A stretch of 64,000 nucleotides of DNA from Synechococcus sp. MIT S9220 (GCF_014304815.1 NZ_CP047958.1:1488001-1552000); one strand, 5' to 3'. Shown: positions 8,941 to 17,349, numbered from the stretch's first letter. Translations and numbers: made by a program. The notes: generated by a model from the sequence alone, not told the origin.

Positions 8941-9889
8941 GGAGCTGGAACACGTAGAGCTCGGCGTCACGATCGCTCACCACATAAACCCTGCCACGTT
9001 TTGAATCCACGGCGATGCCTTCGGCTTTGCGCACACGTTTGGGTTTGCCGCCGTCATTGAGCCGCAGATCCAGGCGCTGCAGCACCTGGTCGCGGTTCCA
9101 GTCGTAATGAAACAGGCACTGTCCCTGGTCGCTGGCAATCCAGAGCGTGTCGCGCTGGCTGTCGTAGCTCAGCCCGGAGAAGTCGAGCCTGCGCGGCCCA
9201 AGCTTCGGGTGGGAGAAGCCGTTCGCCGTCGTCAGCAAACGCGACGACAAGATCGTGCTGCATTCAGCATCGAGTTCGATCAGCAGCCCGGGTCGTCCTT
9301 CCTTGACCACGAACACATGCTGGTTGGTGCTGTTGACCGTGATCCCCTCCAGACCCTTGTTATCCGGCTCGCTCGGGAAGTGCATCGCAACACTGGCGTA
9401 ATTGGCCATTGACTCCAGGGGGCTGTGCTGAAGTTCCCGGCGACTAGAGAGATCAATGCTGATTACCGAATTGGTATCTTCCTGCAACGCCAGCAACCGG
9501 TTGCCGTCGCTGCTGAGAGCGAGGCCCTCCAGATCCGACACGCTCACAAACAACGACTCACTGAGCGACACCCGGCCCTCGAGATCCATGCAATAGATGG
9601 CCTTGGTGTCGTCGCTGACGGTATAAAGCGCCGTGCCATCAGCATTCAGGCTGAGCCCTGAGGGCTCATTCAGGCCAAGGCCTGGATCACGGATCTTGTG
9701 CCTGCTGATCAGCTCAAGGCGGAACGGTCCCATGAGCGACGTGGAATTCATGGCAGTTGATGTCCCCGTAGCTGGAGTGATTCCTGTGAGACGGTGACTG
9801 GTTTGGGGCTTGGCAGGTCCACCAATGAGGGACGCTCCAACCGCTGATCCAGCGGTCAGCGCCATCGCCAAAAGGGAGCGTCGACGCAT
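8933..9889 (-). CDS. Exported SdiA-regulated / phytase-like beta-propeller protein
   Basis: About 318 residues from the ATG at 9889, which opens a twin-arginine-like signal (MRRRSLLAMALTAGSAVGA). The rest consists of beta-propeller-type repeats: LNEPSGLSLNADGTALYTVSDD, DLEGLALSSDGNRLLAL, GLEGITV and KRVRKAEGIAVDSKRGRVYVVSD. This is characteristic of the SdiA-regulated/esterase-like phytase superfamily. The role is probably extracytoplasmic hydrolysis or ligand binding. It heads the minus-strand operon. The sequence before the start contains an AT-rich patch around 9952-9968 that weakly resembles a Fur-type box. Confidence 0.75.
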   Translation of the reverse strand: MRRRSLLAMALTAGSAVGASLIGGPAKPQTSHRLTGITPATGTSTAMNSTSLMGPFRLELISRHKIRDPGLGLNEPSGLSLNADGTALYTVSDDTKAIYCMDLEGRVSLSESLFVSVSDLEGLALSSDGNRLLALQEDTNSVISIDLSSRRELQHSPLESMANYASVAMHFPSEPDNKGLEGITVNSTNQHVFVVKEGRPGLLIELDAECSTILSSRLLTTANGFSHPKLGPRRLDFSGLSYDSQRDTLWIASDQGQCLFHYDWNRDQVLQRLDLRLNDGGKPKRVRKAEGIAVDSKRGRVYVVSDRDAELYVFQLHG

Positions 9890-10021
9890 CGATCTGCTGA
9901 GCAGTTGAGGAGATGGTGCTTGCGAAATTCTGACGCAACACAATGTGAACGCTAATGAGAATCACTTGCTCCAAGCAGAGCGACCATGCTTTGTTGAGAC
10001 TGAATCTCAGATGCAAGGACA

Positions 10022-10168
10022 ATGCTTCGGCTGTTCGGCGATCGTCAATCCCTGCTGGAAGCACTGATGCAGGACTGGGCTGAGGCTCAGCTGCAACTGC
10101 CCAGCGCCAGTGAAATCCCCCAGCGCCTGCGCATCCAACACAGACCACTGCGCTCCTCCGGAAGCTGA
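10022..10168 (+). CDS. 48-residue hypothetical protein
   Basis: A short frame, MLRLFGDRQSLLEALMQDWAE onward, forms a plausible amphipathic helix followed by a basic tail (RLRIQHRPLRSS). It fills the gap between the divergent SdiA-like gene and the next small gene. The family is not recognised, and the coding status rests only on composition and position. Confidence 0.35.
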   Translation: MLRLFGDRQSLLEALMQDWAEAQLQLPSASEIPQRLRIQHRPLRSSGS

Positions 10169-10262
10169 GCTCAACGGAAGAATTGCCAAAGTTGCTCAGT
10201 TCCCCCTCCAGGCTCTCTAAGGTCTGGACTTCAGGAATTCGTTCTGTAGGAGGAATTGCGCG

Positions 10263-10457
10263 ATGTCTGAAGGCAAGCACAAGTTCGAGGAGTATGAACT
10301 CCCTTACGGCACCAACGAGAAGCACACAACAGAAGAGTTCGACCCCAAAAAGGATGCTGGGGTGAACAACCCCGACAGCCGTCACCGCGACAAGGTGCTC
10401 GACGAGATCTGCGATACCCATCCCGGCTCACCGATGTGCAAAGTCTTCGACGAGTGA
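10263..10457 (+). CDS. Small acidic protein with a CP12-like cysteine hairpin tail
   Basis: 64 residues, preceded by a strong GTAGGAGG ribosome site. The N-terminal half is polar and probably disordered. The end, LDEICDTHPGSPMCKVFDE, closely matches the C-terminal hairpin of CP12 (Cys, then xNPxxxxC, then xxYDD). In CP12 that hairpin forms a redox-controlled disulfide and inserts into GAPDH. The CP12 central AWDxVEEL motif is absent. It could be a CP12-tail-only regulator or chance similarity. A terminator follows directly. Confidence 0.75.
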   Translation: MSEGKHKFEEYELPYGTNEKHTTEEFDPKKDAGVNNPDSRHRDKVLDEICDTHPGSPMCKVFDE

Positions 10458-10477
10458 AGCTCTGACCATCTCGCCTT

Positions 10478-10505
10478 ACCCCCCACCAGCGCGTGGGGGT
10501 TTTTT
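10478..10505 (+). terminator. Rho-independent terminator
   Basis: A 7-bp GC stem (CCCCCAC / GTGGGGG) with a 6-nt loop is followed at once by six T. It lies 21 bp after the stop of the CP12-tail-like gene and should end its transcript. Confidence 0.85.
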
Positions 10506-10543
10506 GTGGCCTGAACAGTCAGACCGCATACAGCAGAGGTCGT

Positions 10544-10966
10544 TCAGCGGATGCTGTCGAAGGCCTTGGCCCGCACTTTGCGGAAGTTGGGCGCAGGGTT
10601 AGCCGTTGATCGGGTGATCGCCAGGATCAGGCCACCAATCAGTGCCAGGTTCATCAGAAAAGGCACCGCCTGAAACGGGGACGCATAGAAGACCAAGGTG
10701 GTGGGCACCAGGAACACCAGCAACAGTGACGCGCCCAGAATCGTGTCGGCGCCGAACACCAGGAGGATCGAACCGGCGATCAGCACCAGAATCGCTGCGA
10801 ACAGCAGCACATTCGCCAGCGGCTCGGGGATCCCCTTGGAAGCGATCCGAGCGGCGTTGCCGGCGAAGTCGGTGAATTTGCCGGGCAGCGCGTTCACAAA
10901 CACGGCGGCGATAAATACGCGGCCCAGGAAATCCAGAACCCGGTTGGGCGATACGGGGGTACTCAT
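10544..10966 (-). CDS. DoxX family membrane protein
   Basis: 140 residues from the ATG beginning MSTPVSPN. Four hydrophobic helices, an early RVFIAAVFVNALPGKFTDF (the family's first helix and Lys-containing turn) and the spacing of later helices (LLFAAILVLIAGSILL, ASLLLVFLVPTTLVFY, FLMNLALIGGLILAI) match DoxX/quinol-oxidase-subunit-like proteins. The family is linked to membrane redox homeostasis. The frame extends upstream to 11245 but overlaps the divergent cupin gene there. A second DoxX gene is at 48.8 kb. Confidence 0.85.
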   Translation of the reverse strand: MSTPVSPNRVLDFLGRVFIAAVFVNALPGKFTDFAGNAARIASKGIPEPLANVLLFAAILVLIAGSILLVFGADTILGASLLLVFLVPTTLVFYASPFQAVPFLMNLALIGGLILAITRSTANPAPNFRKVRAKAFDSIR

Positions 10967-11035
10967 GTCGATCGAGCGGTCACAGGCACCGCCTTGGTAG
11001 TGGTTGAAACAATAGTGACCAAGTCGAGTGAAGCC

Positions 11036-11512
11036 ATGCGAGCCCCCGTCCTGTCGCTGATCGCCATCACCAGCCTGCTGGTTCCGGGAGCCGCGGCCCT
11101 GGCTCACGGCAACCACGAACCCCATACCGTGACGCCCGCCCGCGAACAACGCCCAGCACCCCGTGATGCTCCATCCACCACCACAAAGGTGAGCGTGGAA
11201 TCGCTGGGCAGCCTGGATCTCTCCAGGGAATTCGCCGCACTGCAAGGACGGATGCTGCGCACCAGGCGCATCACGATTGCTCCCGGTGGATCAGTGGCCT
11301 GGCATCAGCATCAGCAACGGCCCGGTGTTGCCTACCTGATCAACGGATCCCTGATCGAGATCCGCGATAACGGAACAGGTCCCCGTGCGATTCAGCGCAA
11401 GGCCGGAGATGCCGTCTTCGAATCCACCGGCGTGCTGCACGGCTGGAGAAACGACTCAGACCAACCAGCCACCGCCGTGGTGATCGATCTGGTGCCGCAG
11501 ACGCAGCCATGA
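11036..11512 (+). CDS. Exported cupin-domain protein
   Basis: 158 residues with a signal peptide (LSLIAITSLLVPGAAALA). The cupin barrel appears as ITIAPGGSVAWHQHQQRPGVAYLINGS (motif 1 with two His) and AVFESTGVLHGWRNDS (motif 2 with His), supplying a plausible three-His metal site. Small exported cupins may act as metal-dependent oxygenases or ligand-binding proteins; the substrate is unknown. It converges on another exported cupin 30 bp downstream on the opposite strand. Confidence 0.8.
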   Translation: MRAPVLSLIAITSLLVPGAAALAHGNHEPHTVTPAREQRPAPRDAPSTTTKVSVESLGSLDLSREFAALQGRMLRTRRITIAPGGSVAWHQHQQRPGVAYLINGSLIEIRDNGTGPRAIQRKAGDAVFESTGVLHGWRNDSDQPATAVVIDLVPQTQP

Positions 11513-11542
11513 CAGCAAGGATCCTCTGAAGCGCTCAGCCAT

Positions 11543-12031
11543 TCATTCGTCCCACTCAGTGGTGGGCATCCCCTCAACCGAGGCCACCATCACCCACACG
11601 ACCGTGGGCTTGTCGCTGTTGTTCTGCACGAAATGAGGTTCCGCGGAGCCTTCAATAAAACTTTCACCGGGCTTGAACACGGTGGTCACCTCCGTGCCAT
11701 CCGGCTGAACCCGCGTGTTGAGCAGATCCCCGGATTCGAAGCCCTGCACATACACCAGCATCGGAGCGGGGTGCGTGTGCACAGGAATCTTGCCGCCCAC
11801 AGGGATCTCTACCCGATACAGGCGCAACTCCGGGTTGCCCTCGGGGTAGCTCAGAGCAGTGCCGTTGAGCGTCTTCGAGCCTTTGAACACCTCTTCGATC
11901 TTGACCTCAGTTGAAGCGGGCTCAGCAGGCGCAGCAGCCTGGGTGGTTTCACTTCCCCGGTTGGAGCAGCCAGCAACACCCGTGATCAGAACAGAGGCTG
12001 CCGCCAGGGCGGGGAGAACGAACTTACGCAT
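11543..12031 (-). CDS. Cupin-domain lipoprotein
   Basis: 162 residues from the ATG at 12031. A lipobox-type signal (SVLITGVAGC) predicts a membrane-anchored lipoprotein. The cupin core shows VEIPVGGKIPVHTHPAPMLVYVQG and, later, FKPGESFIEGSAEPHFVQN, with His ligands of a metal site. It is only distantly similar to the convergent cupin at 11.0-11.5 kb. Probably periplasmic; the reaction is unknown. Confidence 0.8.
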   Translation of the reverse strand: MRKFVLPALAAASVLITGVAGCSNRGSETTQAAAPAEPASTEVKIEEVFKGSKTLNGTALSYPEGNPELRLYRVEIPVGGKIPVHTHPAPMLVYVQGFESGDLLNTRVQPDGTEVTTVFKPGESFIEGSAEPHFVQNNSDKPTVVWVMVASVEGMPTTEWDE

Positions 12032-12127
12032 GGATTCGGAGGTCAAAACAGATACCTTGATCAGTGTGACCATGATTTAGTCAGCAGACCCTGCTCAAGC
12101 GAAAATCAACCAAACAACAGTGAAGTG

Positions 12128-12517
12128 ATGGCCGGATTTAATGCATCCACACCGTTCATGTTGCTGGCCCGCATTCATGTGAAAGCGGGCTGCGTGGATG
12201 CTTACCTGAAGCTTGCCGAAGCCACCGATGCCGCCGTCCAGGCCAGTGAGCCCGGCATGCTGCATCACACCTTTGATCAAGACCCCGACGATCCCCAGGC
12301 CTTCGTCTGGTCAGAGGTGTATGCCAACGATGCGGCCTTTGCCGCGCATGTGAGCAATCCACCGGTGCAGGACTATCTGCAACAACACGCCGAACTGGGT
12401 GATGGCTTCAGCATCGAGGTGTATGGCACCGTTGGCGACGAATGCCGCGCCCTGATGGAGTCGTTCGGGCTGCCGCTGAAAATCTTCGCCAGCAAGCTGG
12501 GCTACAGCCGCGTCTGA
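12128..12517 (+). CDS. Antibiotic biosynthesis monooxygenase (ABM) domain protein
   Basis: 129 residues. The pattern FMLLARIHVKAGCVDAYLKLAE, then GMLHHTFDQDPDDPQAFVWSEVYANDAAFAAHV, is the ferredoxin-like dimeric alpha/beta barrel of ABM proteins. These are cofactor-free oxygenases or quinone/heme-type binding proteins. The C-terminal 35 residues extend the single domain. A GTG immediately before the ATG could also serve as the start. Confidence 0.82.
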   Translation: MAGFNASTPFMLLARIHVKAGCVDAYLKLAEATDAAVQASEPGMLHHTFDQDPDDPQAFVWSEVYANDAAFAAHVSNPPVQDYLQQHAELGDGFSIEVYGTVGDECRALMESFGLPLKIFASKLGYSRV

Positions 12518-12867
12518 GCGTGCCGACAACTTGAGGAGTTTTCACGACCACAAGTGCCCGCACTTGATGGATGGTTGACGTCCGTATCAGTGATGCAATG
12601 GACTGCTGAAATCGCAGGATTCGGCCTGACAGCGATCAAGAGTCGCGGTGAATCATCACAACACAAGAACGATTTCAGCCAGAACGAATGCAGCAACACC
12701 GTTCACTGTTTGATCGTCATTCACCAGCCTGGTCAATACAGCAGAGCAGGTATTTCTCACCTTTTCACATCGAAACTTCATACATCTATTGAAACGCCGT
12801 GAACTTCCATTGCTGCAACAGCACAGGTTGTCAACAACACATACCTTGAGGTCCACTGGGCCAGGCG

Positions 12868-13626
12868 ATGAAAACCGCTCTCATCCCTGAATTCGAACAG
12901 GAACGCCTCAAGGCCCTGAGTGAATACAGGATTCTGGGCACGCGCCCTGAGCAGTCGTACGACGACATCACACACATGGCCTCTCTGGTGTGCGAAACAC
13001 CGATTGCACTGCTGAGCCTGGTGGACAGCGAGCGCCAATGGTTCAAATCAAAGGTGGGAATTGAAGCCGAGGAAACCCCCAGAGACTGGTCGTTCTGTGC
13101 CCATGCCATCCACGCCGACCAGCCTCTGATCGTGACCGATGCGCTTCGCGACGATCGCTTTGTCGATAACCCGCTCGTCTGCGGCGATCCAAAGATCAGG
13201 TTCTACGCCGGCTTTCCGCTCAACAACGATGCAGAGCACCGCATCGGCACCCTGTGTGTGATCGACCGCAAGCCGAGCCAGCTCTCAGGCAATCAGATGC
13301 AGATCATGGAAGCCCTGTCCCGACAGGTGGTTTCGTTCCTTGATCTGAGGAAACGATCGATCAATCTGCTCGAGTCGTTCTGCTCTGAGAGCCAGCCATC
13401 GGGAATCATCTCCACCTGCAGCTACTGCCGCAAAGCCCAGGATGAGCGTGGCAGCTGGGTCCATCTCGATCAGTACCTGGCCAAACGCAGCACCCTGAAC
13501 TTCTCCCATGGCATCTGCGACAGCTGCATTGAAGAGCACTTCCCGGAAGTATTGGAGGCCTGGCAGGCCGAGAGTCGGCAGTCTGGGAAAGACGTTCAGA
13601 AACCAGCACAGGTGATCAGTGATTGA
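12868..13626 (+). CDS. GAF-domain sensor protein with C-terminal cysteine motif
   Basis: 252 residues. Residues 1 to about 165 form a GAF domain of the kind that begins with ExxRLxxLxxYxILGTxPE; it also shows ALLSLVDSERQWFKS and IRFYAGFPL. A short linker leads to a cysteine module: CSYCRKAQDERGSW, then HGICDSCIEEHFPEV. This double-CxxC pattern, seen after PAS/GAF domains in several bacterial sensors, could bind zinc. There is no kinase or cyclase domain, so it would signal through a partner. It is cytosolic, with an isolated promoter region of 350 bp upstream. Confidence 0.82.
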   Translation: MKTALIPEFEQERLKALSEYRILGTRPEQSYDDITHMASLVCETPIALLSLVDSERQWFKSKVGIEAEETPRDWSFCAHAIHADQPLIVTDALRDDRFVDNPLVCGDPKIRFYAGFPLNNDAEHRIGTLCVIDRKPSQLSGNQMQIMEALSRQVVSFLDLRKRSINLLESFCSESQPSGIISTCSYCRKAQDERGSWVHLDQYLAKRSTLNFSHGICDSCIEEHFPEVLEAWQAESRQSGKDVQKPAQVISD

Positions 13627-13632
13627 GGCTGA

Positions 13633-14874
13633 TCAGGCCAGCTGCCGACCTTTCCAGGTCCAGCCGCGGCCGGTAAGCGTGCGCCACACCGACACCGGTC
13701 CGATCGCCCCCAGCAGCAGGCCGCCAGCACCCATCAACCACCAGTAGGTGAGCGGAACATCAAAGCGCCGGCGTTGCCAGAAGCGCAGGGCCAACTGCTG
13801 TCCAATCCCCAGCAATGACAACCCCAACAACAGCAGCCACCAGAGCGATAGCTGGGGCAACAGCCAGAGCAAGACAAGCGACGAAGGCAGCAGCAGCCAG
13901 GGTGCACTGAACATCAGCACCACCACACCGGCGGCAGCCAGTGCCTTGGCCACGTCGCGATCGAGACCGATCAACCAGTTCTTGGTCCACCCCTCCCAGA
14001 GGGATGGCAGATCGGCATACATGCGCAGATCCACTGCGTCCAGACCGAGCAGGTAGCGCAAGCGGAAGCCACCCCCCTTGATGCCCCTTGCCAGGGCCAG
14101 GTCCTCCACCACCTCTGAGGCGAGGGCGCGATGCCCGCCAATGGCCTCATAGGCACTGCGGCGGAACAGCATGAAAGGCCCTGCCGCAAACGCCACCTCT
14201 GAATCAGGGTCATTGGTGGCCTCAATCGGAAACCCCAGACCCAGAAGGCTGGCCATGATCGGTTGGACCATCCATTCCGCCAGGCAGCCACAGCCAAGCC
14301 GTGGCGCCAGGCTGAACAGATCCGCTTCCTCCCGGATGGCCTGAGCCAGGGCACGGCGCAAGGCCTCGGGCCGCAGACGCACATCGGCATCGATGAACAG
14401 CACCCAGTGGCTGCGCACCTGCTCCATCGCTCGGGCGCAGGCCCAGTTCTTGCCCACCCAACGCTCACCGGCGGGACGGGGGCCGGCCCTGAGCAGTTCA
14501 AACGGCAGCCCAGCAGCGTTCGAATCACTGGCTGTGCTCGCAGCTGCTGTGCGCATGGCTCGTTCGGCGGTGAGATCCGTGGAGTCGTCATCCACCACCA
14601 GCACCTGCCAGTCACGGCAGGGAGGATCACTGGCCAGCACACTGCTCAGGCAAGGAGCGATGTTGTCGGCCTCGTTGTAGGCGGGAATCACCACACACAG
14701 AGAGGTGTCCGCTGGATCGAGCTCCGGCGCTGCCTCCAGACAAGGGGCGATCGAAAACACCCGCTGCAACCCCACCAGGGCAATCAGCAAACCAGCGCAG
14801 GCGGCAAAAGCGGTGGCCACCAACAACAGGGCTGCGACGAAAAAGAAGTCAAAGGGAGCCGTCAGATCCATCAC
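13633..14874 (-). CDS. Membrane-bound family 2 glycosyltransferase
   Basis: 413 residues: an N-terminal membrane helix (AALLLVATAFAACAGLLIALVG), a GT-A domain with VVIPAYNEADNIAPC, VVDDDSTD and FIDADVRLRP (the metal-binding DxD), an acidic EVVEDLALA motif acting as catalytic base, GWTKNW, and three or four C-terminal membrane helices. The plan matches processive-like GT2 enzymes acting on lipid-linked or carotenoid acceptors, including CruC/CruG-type and HpnB-type transferases; I cannot choose between them. It converges closely on the GAF gene. Confidence 0.85.
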   Translation of the reverse strand: MMDLTAPFDFFFVAALLLVATAFAACAGLLIALVGLQRVFSIAPCLEAAPELDPADTSLCVVIPAYNEADNIAPCLSSVLASDPPCRDWQVLVVDDDSTDLTAERAMRTAAASTASDSNAAGLPFELLRAGPRPAGERWVGKNWACARAMEQVRSHWVLFIDADVRLRPEALRRALAQAIREEADLFSLAPRLGCGCLAEWMVQPIMASLLGLGFPIEATNDPDSEVAFAAGPFMLFRRSAYEAIGGHRALASEVVEDLALARGIKGGGFRLRYLLGLDAVDLRMYADLPSLWEGWTKNWLIGLDRDVAKALAAAGVVVLMFSAPWLLLPSSLVLLWLLPQLSLWWLLLLGLSLLGIGQQLALRFWQRRRFDVPLTYWWLMGAGGLLLGAIGPVSVWRTLTGRGWTWKGRQLA

Positions 14875-14934
14875 GCCGGTTCAAACCAATTGCTGGGGTG
14901 CCTCTGAGTCCATATCCAACGCCCACACAAAGCC

Positions 14935-14980
14935 CCATGACGACCCATGACGACCCATGACGACCCATGACGATTCATGA
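14935..14980. repeat. Short tandem repeat, 10-bp unit
   Basis: The decamer CGACCCATGA occurs three times in succession, flanked by a partial copy on the left and a degenerate one (CGATTCATGA) on the right. It lies just upstream of the glycosyltransferase start on the minus strand, so copy number could alter promoter spacing. Confidence 0.85.
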
Positions 14981-15233
14981 TTTTGTCGTATCCAGATCAC
15001 AAAGGAGAGCAGCTCAGAGCCCCAGACCCTGGAGCAATACTCAAACTTCCTACAAGGCCGTATGCGATGTTTCGCTGAGAGTCGCAACAACACAATCCAA
15101 CAAGCAAAGCAGTCCGAATCGGATTCTTCTCCATACAAGAATCAGAGCCAGATTTCAAAAGAACCCGAATATGGCAAAACAAAAAAATGATATGGTCATC
15201 AATCGCTAAGACCAACGTGCAAAGCAAGTCACT

Positions 15234-15785
15234 GTGAAGACCAACAACCGATGGAACAGCCTGCGATTGTCAGCCTATTTGATCGGACTGCTATGCACAG
15301 GGTGCACAATCCCAAACCAGAACATCGCCTTCAATAGCGGAACAATCAAACGCGTTTATTGCTCTGCAAACTCAGTTGGATTTGACTTTCATATTGACCG
15401 TCTAACAGGAGAAGTCTTCAGCTACAACAAAAAGACCAAATCTCTCGTCGATTTCAACCTTAAAGACGAAGTACCTTTCGCCTCTTTCATTCCAAAAAGT
15501 CAATACAACGATATCTCCAACAATCTAGAAATGATTAACTTTAAAACAGAAATTTCTGACAACGCTTTTGTCTTCACAATGTCCCCAGCGGAAATATCCT
15601 ATGTGGACGGTTTTATATCACTGACACTGGATCTCGATACACTTGAAATCGACCTTGATGCCGACGTACCTGATTCACCAGTCCCAGTGGCTGTAATCGC
15701 ACCAATCATCAACGATCAAATCTCTTGTGAGTACATCACACCCGAATCAACAAAAGTCGAGTCCTTGGCCTCAACAGGACATTGA
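15234..15785 (+). CDS. AT-rich lipoprotein of unknown function
   Basis: 183 residues with a GTG start. The signal LSAYLIGLLCTGC ends in a lipobox Cys, predicting a lipid-anchored periplasmic protein. The mature region is beta-rich, with few charged clusters. Codon use is clearly more AT-rich than in neighbouring genes, which suggests horizontal acquisition. The family is not recognised. Confidence 0.65.
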   Translation: MKTNNRWNSLRLSAYLIGLLCTGCTIPNQNIAFNSGTIKRVYCSANSVGFDFHIDRLTGEVFSYNKKTKSLVDFNLKDEVPFASFIPKSQYNDISNNLEMINFKTEISDNAFVFTMSPAEISYVDGFISLTLDLDTLEIDLDADVPDSPVPVAVIAPIINDQISCEYITPESTKVESLASTGH

Positions 15786-16204
15786 TTGCCCATTCAACTG
15801 CAATCAGCCCAGAGACAACCACTGGGAACAGGTAGCTGAGTCCACATCAACGCCGAAGCTCTAATCATTCAGTTCAACAGCACAGCCCCTGTCGCCAGCA
15901 GATCACGGCGGTAGCGACCGAGAGCAGAGCGACTCACATGGGCGACCTGGGAGCAGCCATTCATCCAGAACTGCACGCAGACCAAACCCTCCCCACAGAA
16001 ATCCTCCGCACAACTGTTGATGGATCGACTGGAGGAGGCGCTCTCAGAGCAGGAGGCAGAAGCCATGGATCAGCAACAGGTGGTGGCATGACACCGCAGC
16101 TGAACCAACGCTGATGTGTGGTCGATGACAGATCAGAGATCCGGGTTCCATCGCCGTGATCAACCGGTAGCCGACGCCACGAAAGCAAGCAGCTGCGGCA
16201 CGGT
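15786..16204. other. Intergenic stretch with unresolved short frames
   Basis: Three overlapping short frames compete: a plus-strand ORF at 15938-16114 (58 codons, MGDLGAAIHPELHADQ start), a plus-strand frame lacking an upstream start but ending LLMDRLEEALSEQEAEAMDQ (stop near 16090), and a minus-strand ORF at 15869-16066. The LEEALSEQEAEA helix is the most protein-like, yet its only ATG would leave 23 codons. None can be chosen with confidence. Confidence 0.3.
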
Positions 16205-16462
16205 TCAGCGTTGAGACTGACCTGCCTTGCCCCCGGATCCACGCCTGTTTCTGTATCCCTGAGCTTCAGCGAGATGGCGCAGAAAAACGATCTGATGACG
16301 ATCGGGAATTCCTGCGGCCCCGATCAGGCCCAGCAGCCCGAACAGAAGACCGGCGACAAACCACGACCGGCTGTTGCGAGCCTTCTGCCGCGCAATCGTC
16401 GCGGCCAGGAAGGCGCTGGCCAGATGGGAAGCGGCAATCAACAGCAGCAGCATCCAGTCCAT
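16205..16462 (-). CDS. Small two-span membrane protein
   Basis: 85 residues. It starts with a hydrophobic helix (MDWMLLLLIAASHLASAFLAA), then a basic stretch (ARQKARNSRS), a second helix (WFVAGLLFGLLGLIGAAGIPD) and a polar tail. The WFxxGLxFGLLGLIxAAGxPD pattern recurs in short cyanobacterial membrane proteins of unknown function. It is likely to sit in the thylakoid or plasma membrane; no cofactor ligands are evident. Confidence 0.75.
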   Translation of the reverse strand: MDWMLLLLIAASHLASAFLAATIARQKARNSRSWFVAGLLFGLLGLIGAAGIPDRHQIVFLRHLAEAQGYRNRRGSGGKAGQSQR

Positions 16463-16514
16463 GGGCAGAGATCAAGGTCACTTCAACTAGCTAGCCACAA
16501 CCACAGCACCTGGC

Positions 16515-17324
16515 TCAAGCTGCTGTCAACAACGGCTCGTACATCATGAGGGCATGGTTTTCCACCAGCAGTTTGTCTGAGCTGGAACCATCCAGATCAT
16601 GCCGGATCTGGAAAATCTGATTGTGCCTGGAATAACCGCCCCAGATCTGTTGCTTGATCTGGTGATGGCGCTCTTCCAGGCTGTAAGTCGATGAATAGTT
16701 GGTGTCACAGAAGAGCTCACCATGCAAATGCGTCTCATCCAGCCATAAGTGGATGCGAAAGCAATAGGCCGTGTGATTGGTCAACTGCAGGTCGACATAG
16801 TTGTAAGCCAATGTTGCTCCAGCCCCGAAAGGAATCGATCGATTCACATCAGGAAAAACATCAAAGCCATGCCGCCAACGCTCGCTGATCGTGAGTGGAC
16901 TGTGCCCTGCGATCCAGAACAAAAGATTTCCCAACTGGCAAAGTCCCCCACCCGGACCTTGAGCAATCCTTCCCTGTTTTAAAACCAAACCATCGAGATA
17001 GCCTTTGCGTCTGGTCGGCCGACCCACCAGCTTCCACACTGAAAATGTGTCACCCGGACGCAACACAACTCGATCTAATCGGGCGATAGCCAACTCGAGA
17101 TTCCTGCGCTTGTTGTGCTGAAGCTGCAGATCCACTCCTGGCAATGGGCGAAGAATCAACGACTGATGACTGAACTTCAGATGGTTGATCAACAGGGAGT
17201 CCGAGCGTGAAGCCCAGGTCTGGCCTCCCATCAACCAGTGGACCTTTCGTTTTGCAATATGAAACTCTCGACCCAGCACATGCCGGATCCTGCTGCGCTG
17301 TATGGGTTGGGGAAGTTCAAACAT
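16515..17324 (-). CDS. VanW family protein
   Basis: About 269 residues. It has the VanW core: an N-terminal RNLELAIARLDRVVLRPGDTFSVWKLVGRPT, then GYLDGLVL and GPGGGLCQLGNLLFWIAGHSPLTISERWRHGFDVFP. In Gram-positive vancomycin clusters VanW is an accessory of unknown biochemical role. Stand-alone copies in cyanobacteria are likely to relate to the cell envelope, but this is inference. No signal peptide is seen. The gene ends the minus-strand series below the WD40 gene, 26 bp away, so it may be part of that transcript. Confidence 0.85.
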   Translation of the reverse strand: MFELPQPIQRSRIRHVLGREFHIAKRKVHWLMGGQTWASRSDSLLINHLKFSHQSLILRPLPGVDLQLQHNKRRNLELAIARLDRVVLRPGDTFSVWKLVGRPTRRKGYLDGLVLKQGRIAQGPGGGLCQLGNLLFWIAGHSPLTISERWRHGFDVFPDVNRSIPFGAGATLAYNYVDLQLTNHTAYCFRIHLWLDETHLHGELFCDTNYSSTYSLEERHHQIKQQIWGGYSRHNQIFQIRHDLDGSSSDKLLVENHALMMYEPLLTAA

Positions 17325-17349
17325 GCCCAACAGAGAGCTGGATCAGAGA

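Noticed and set aside
9952-9968. AT-rich GCTAATGAGAATCACTT as a Fur or Zur box
   Set aside because: Symmetry is poor compared with the Zur-type site at 19776, and matches to the Fur consensus are only partial.
15869-16066. Minus-strand 65-codon ORF rich in Ser and Cys
   Set aside because: It is antisense to a helix-rich plus-strand frame (LEEALSEQEAEA), which explains the Ser-rich shadow.
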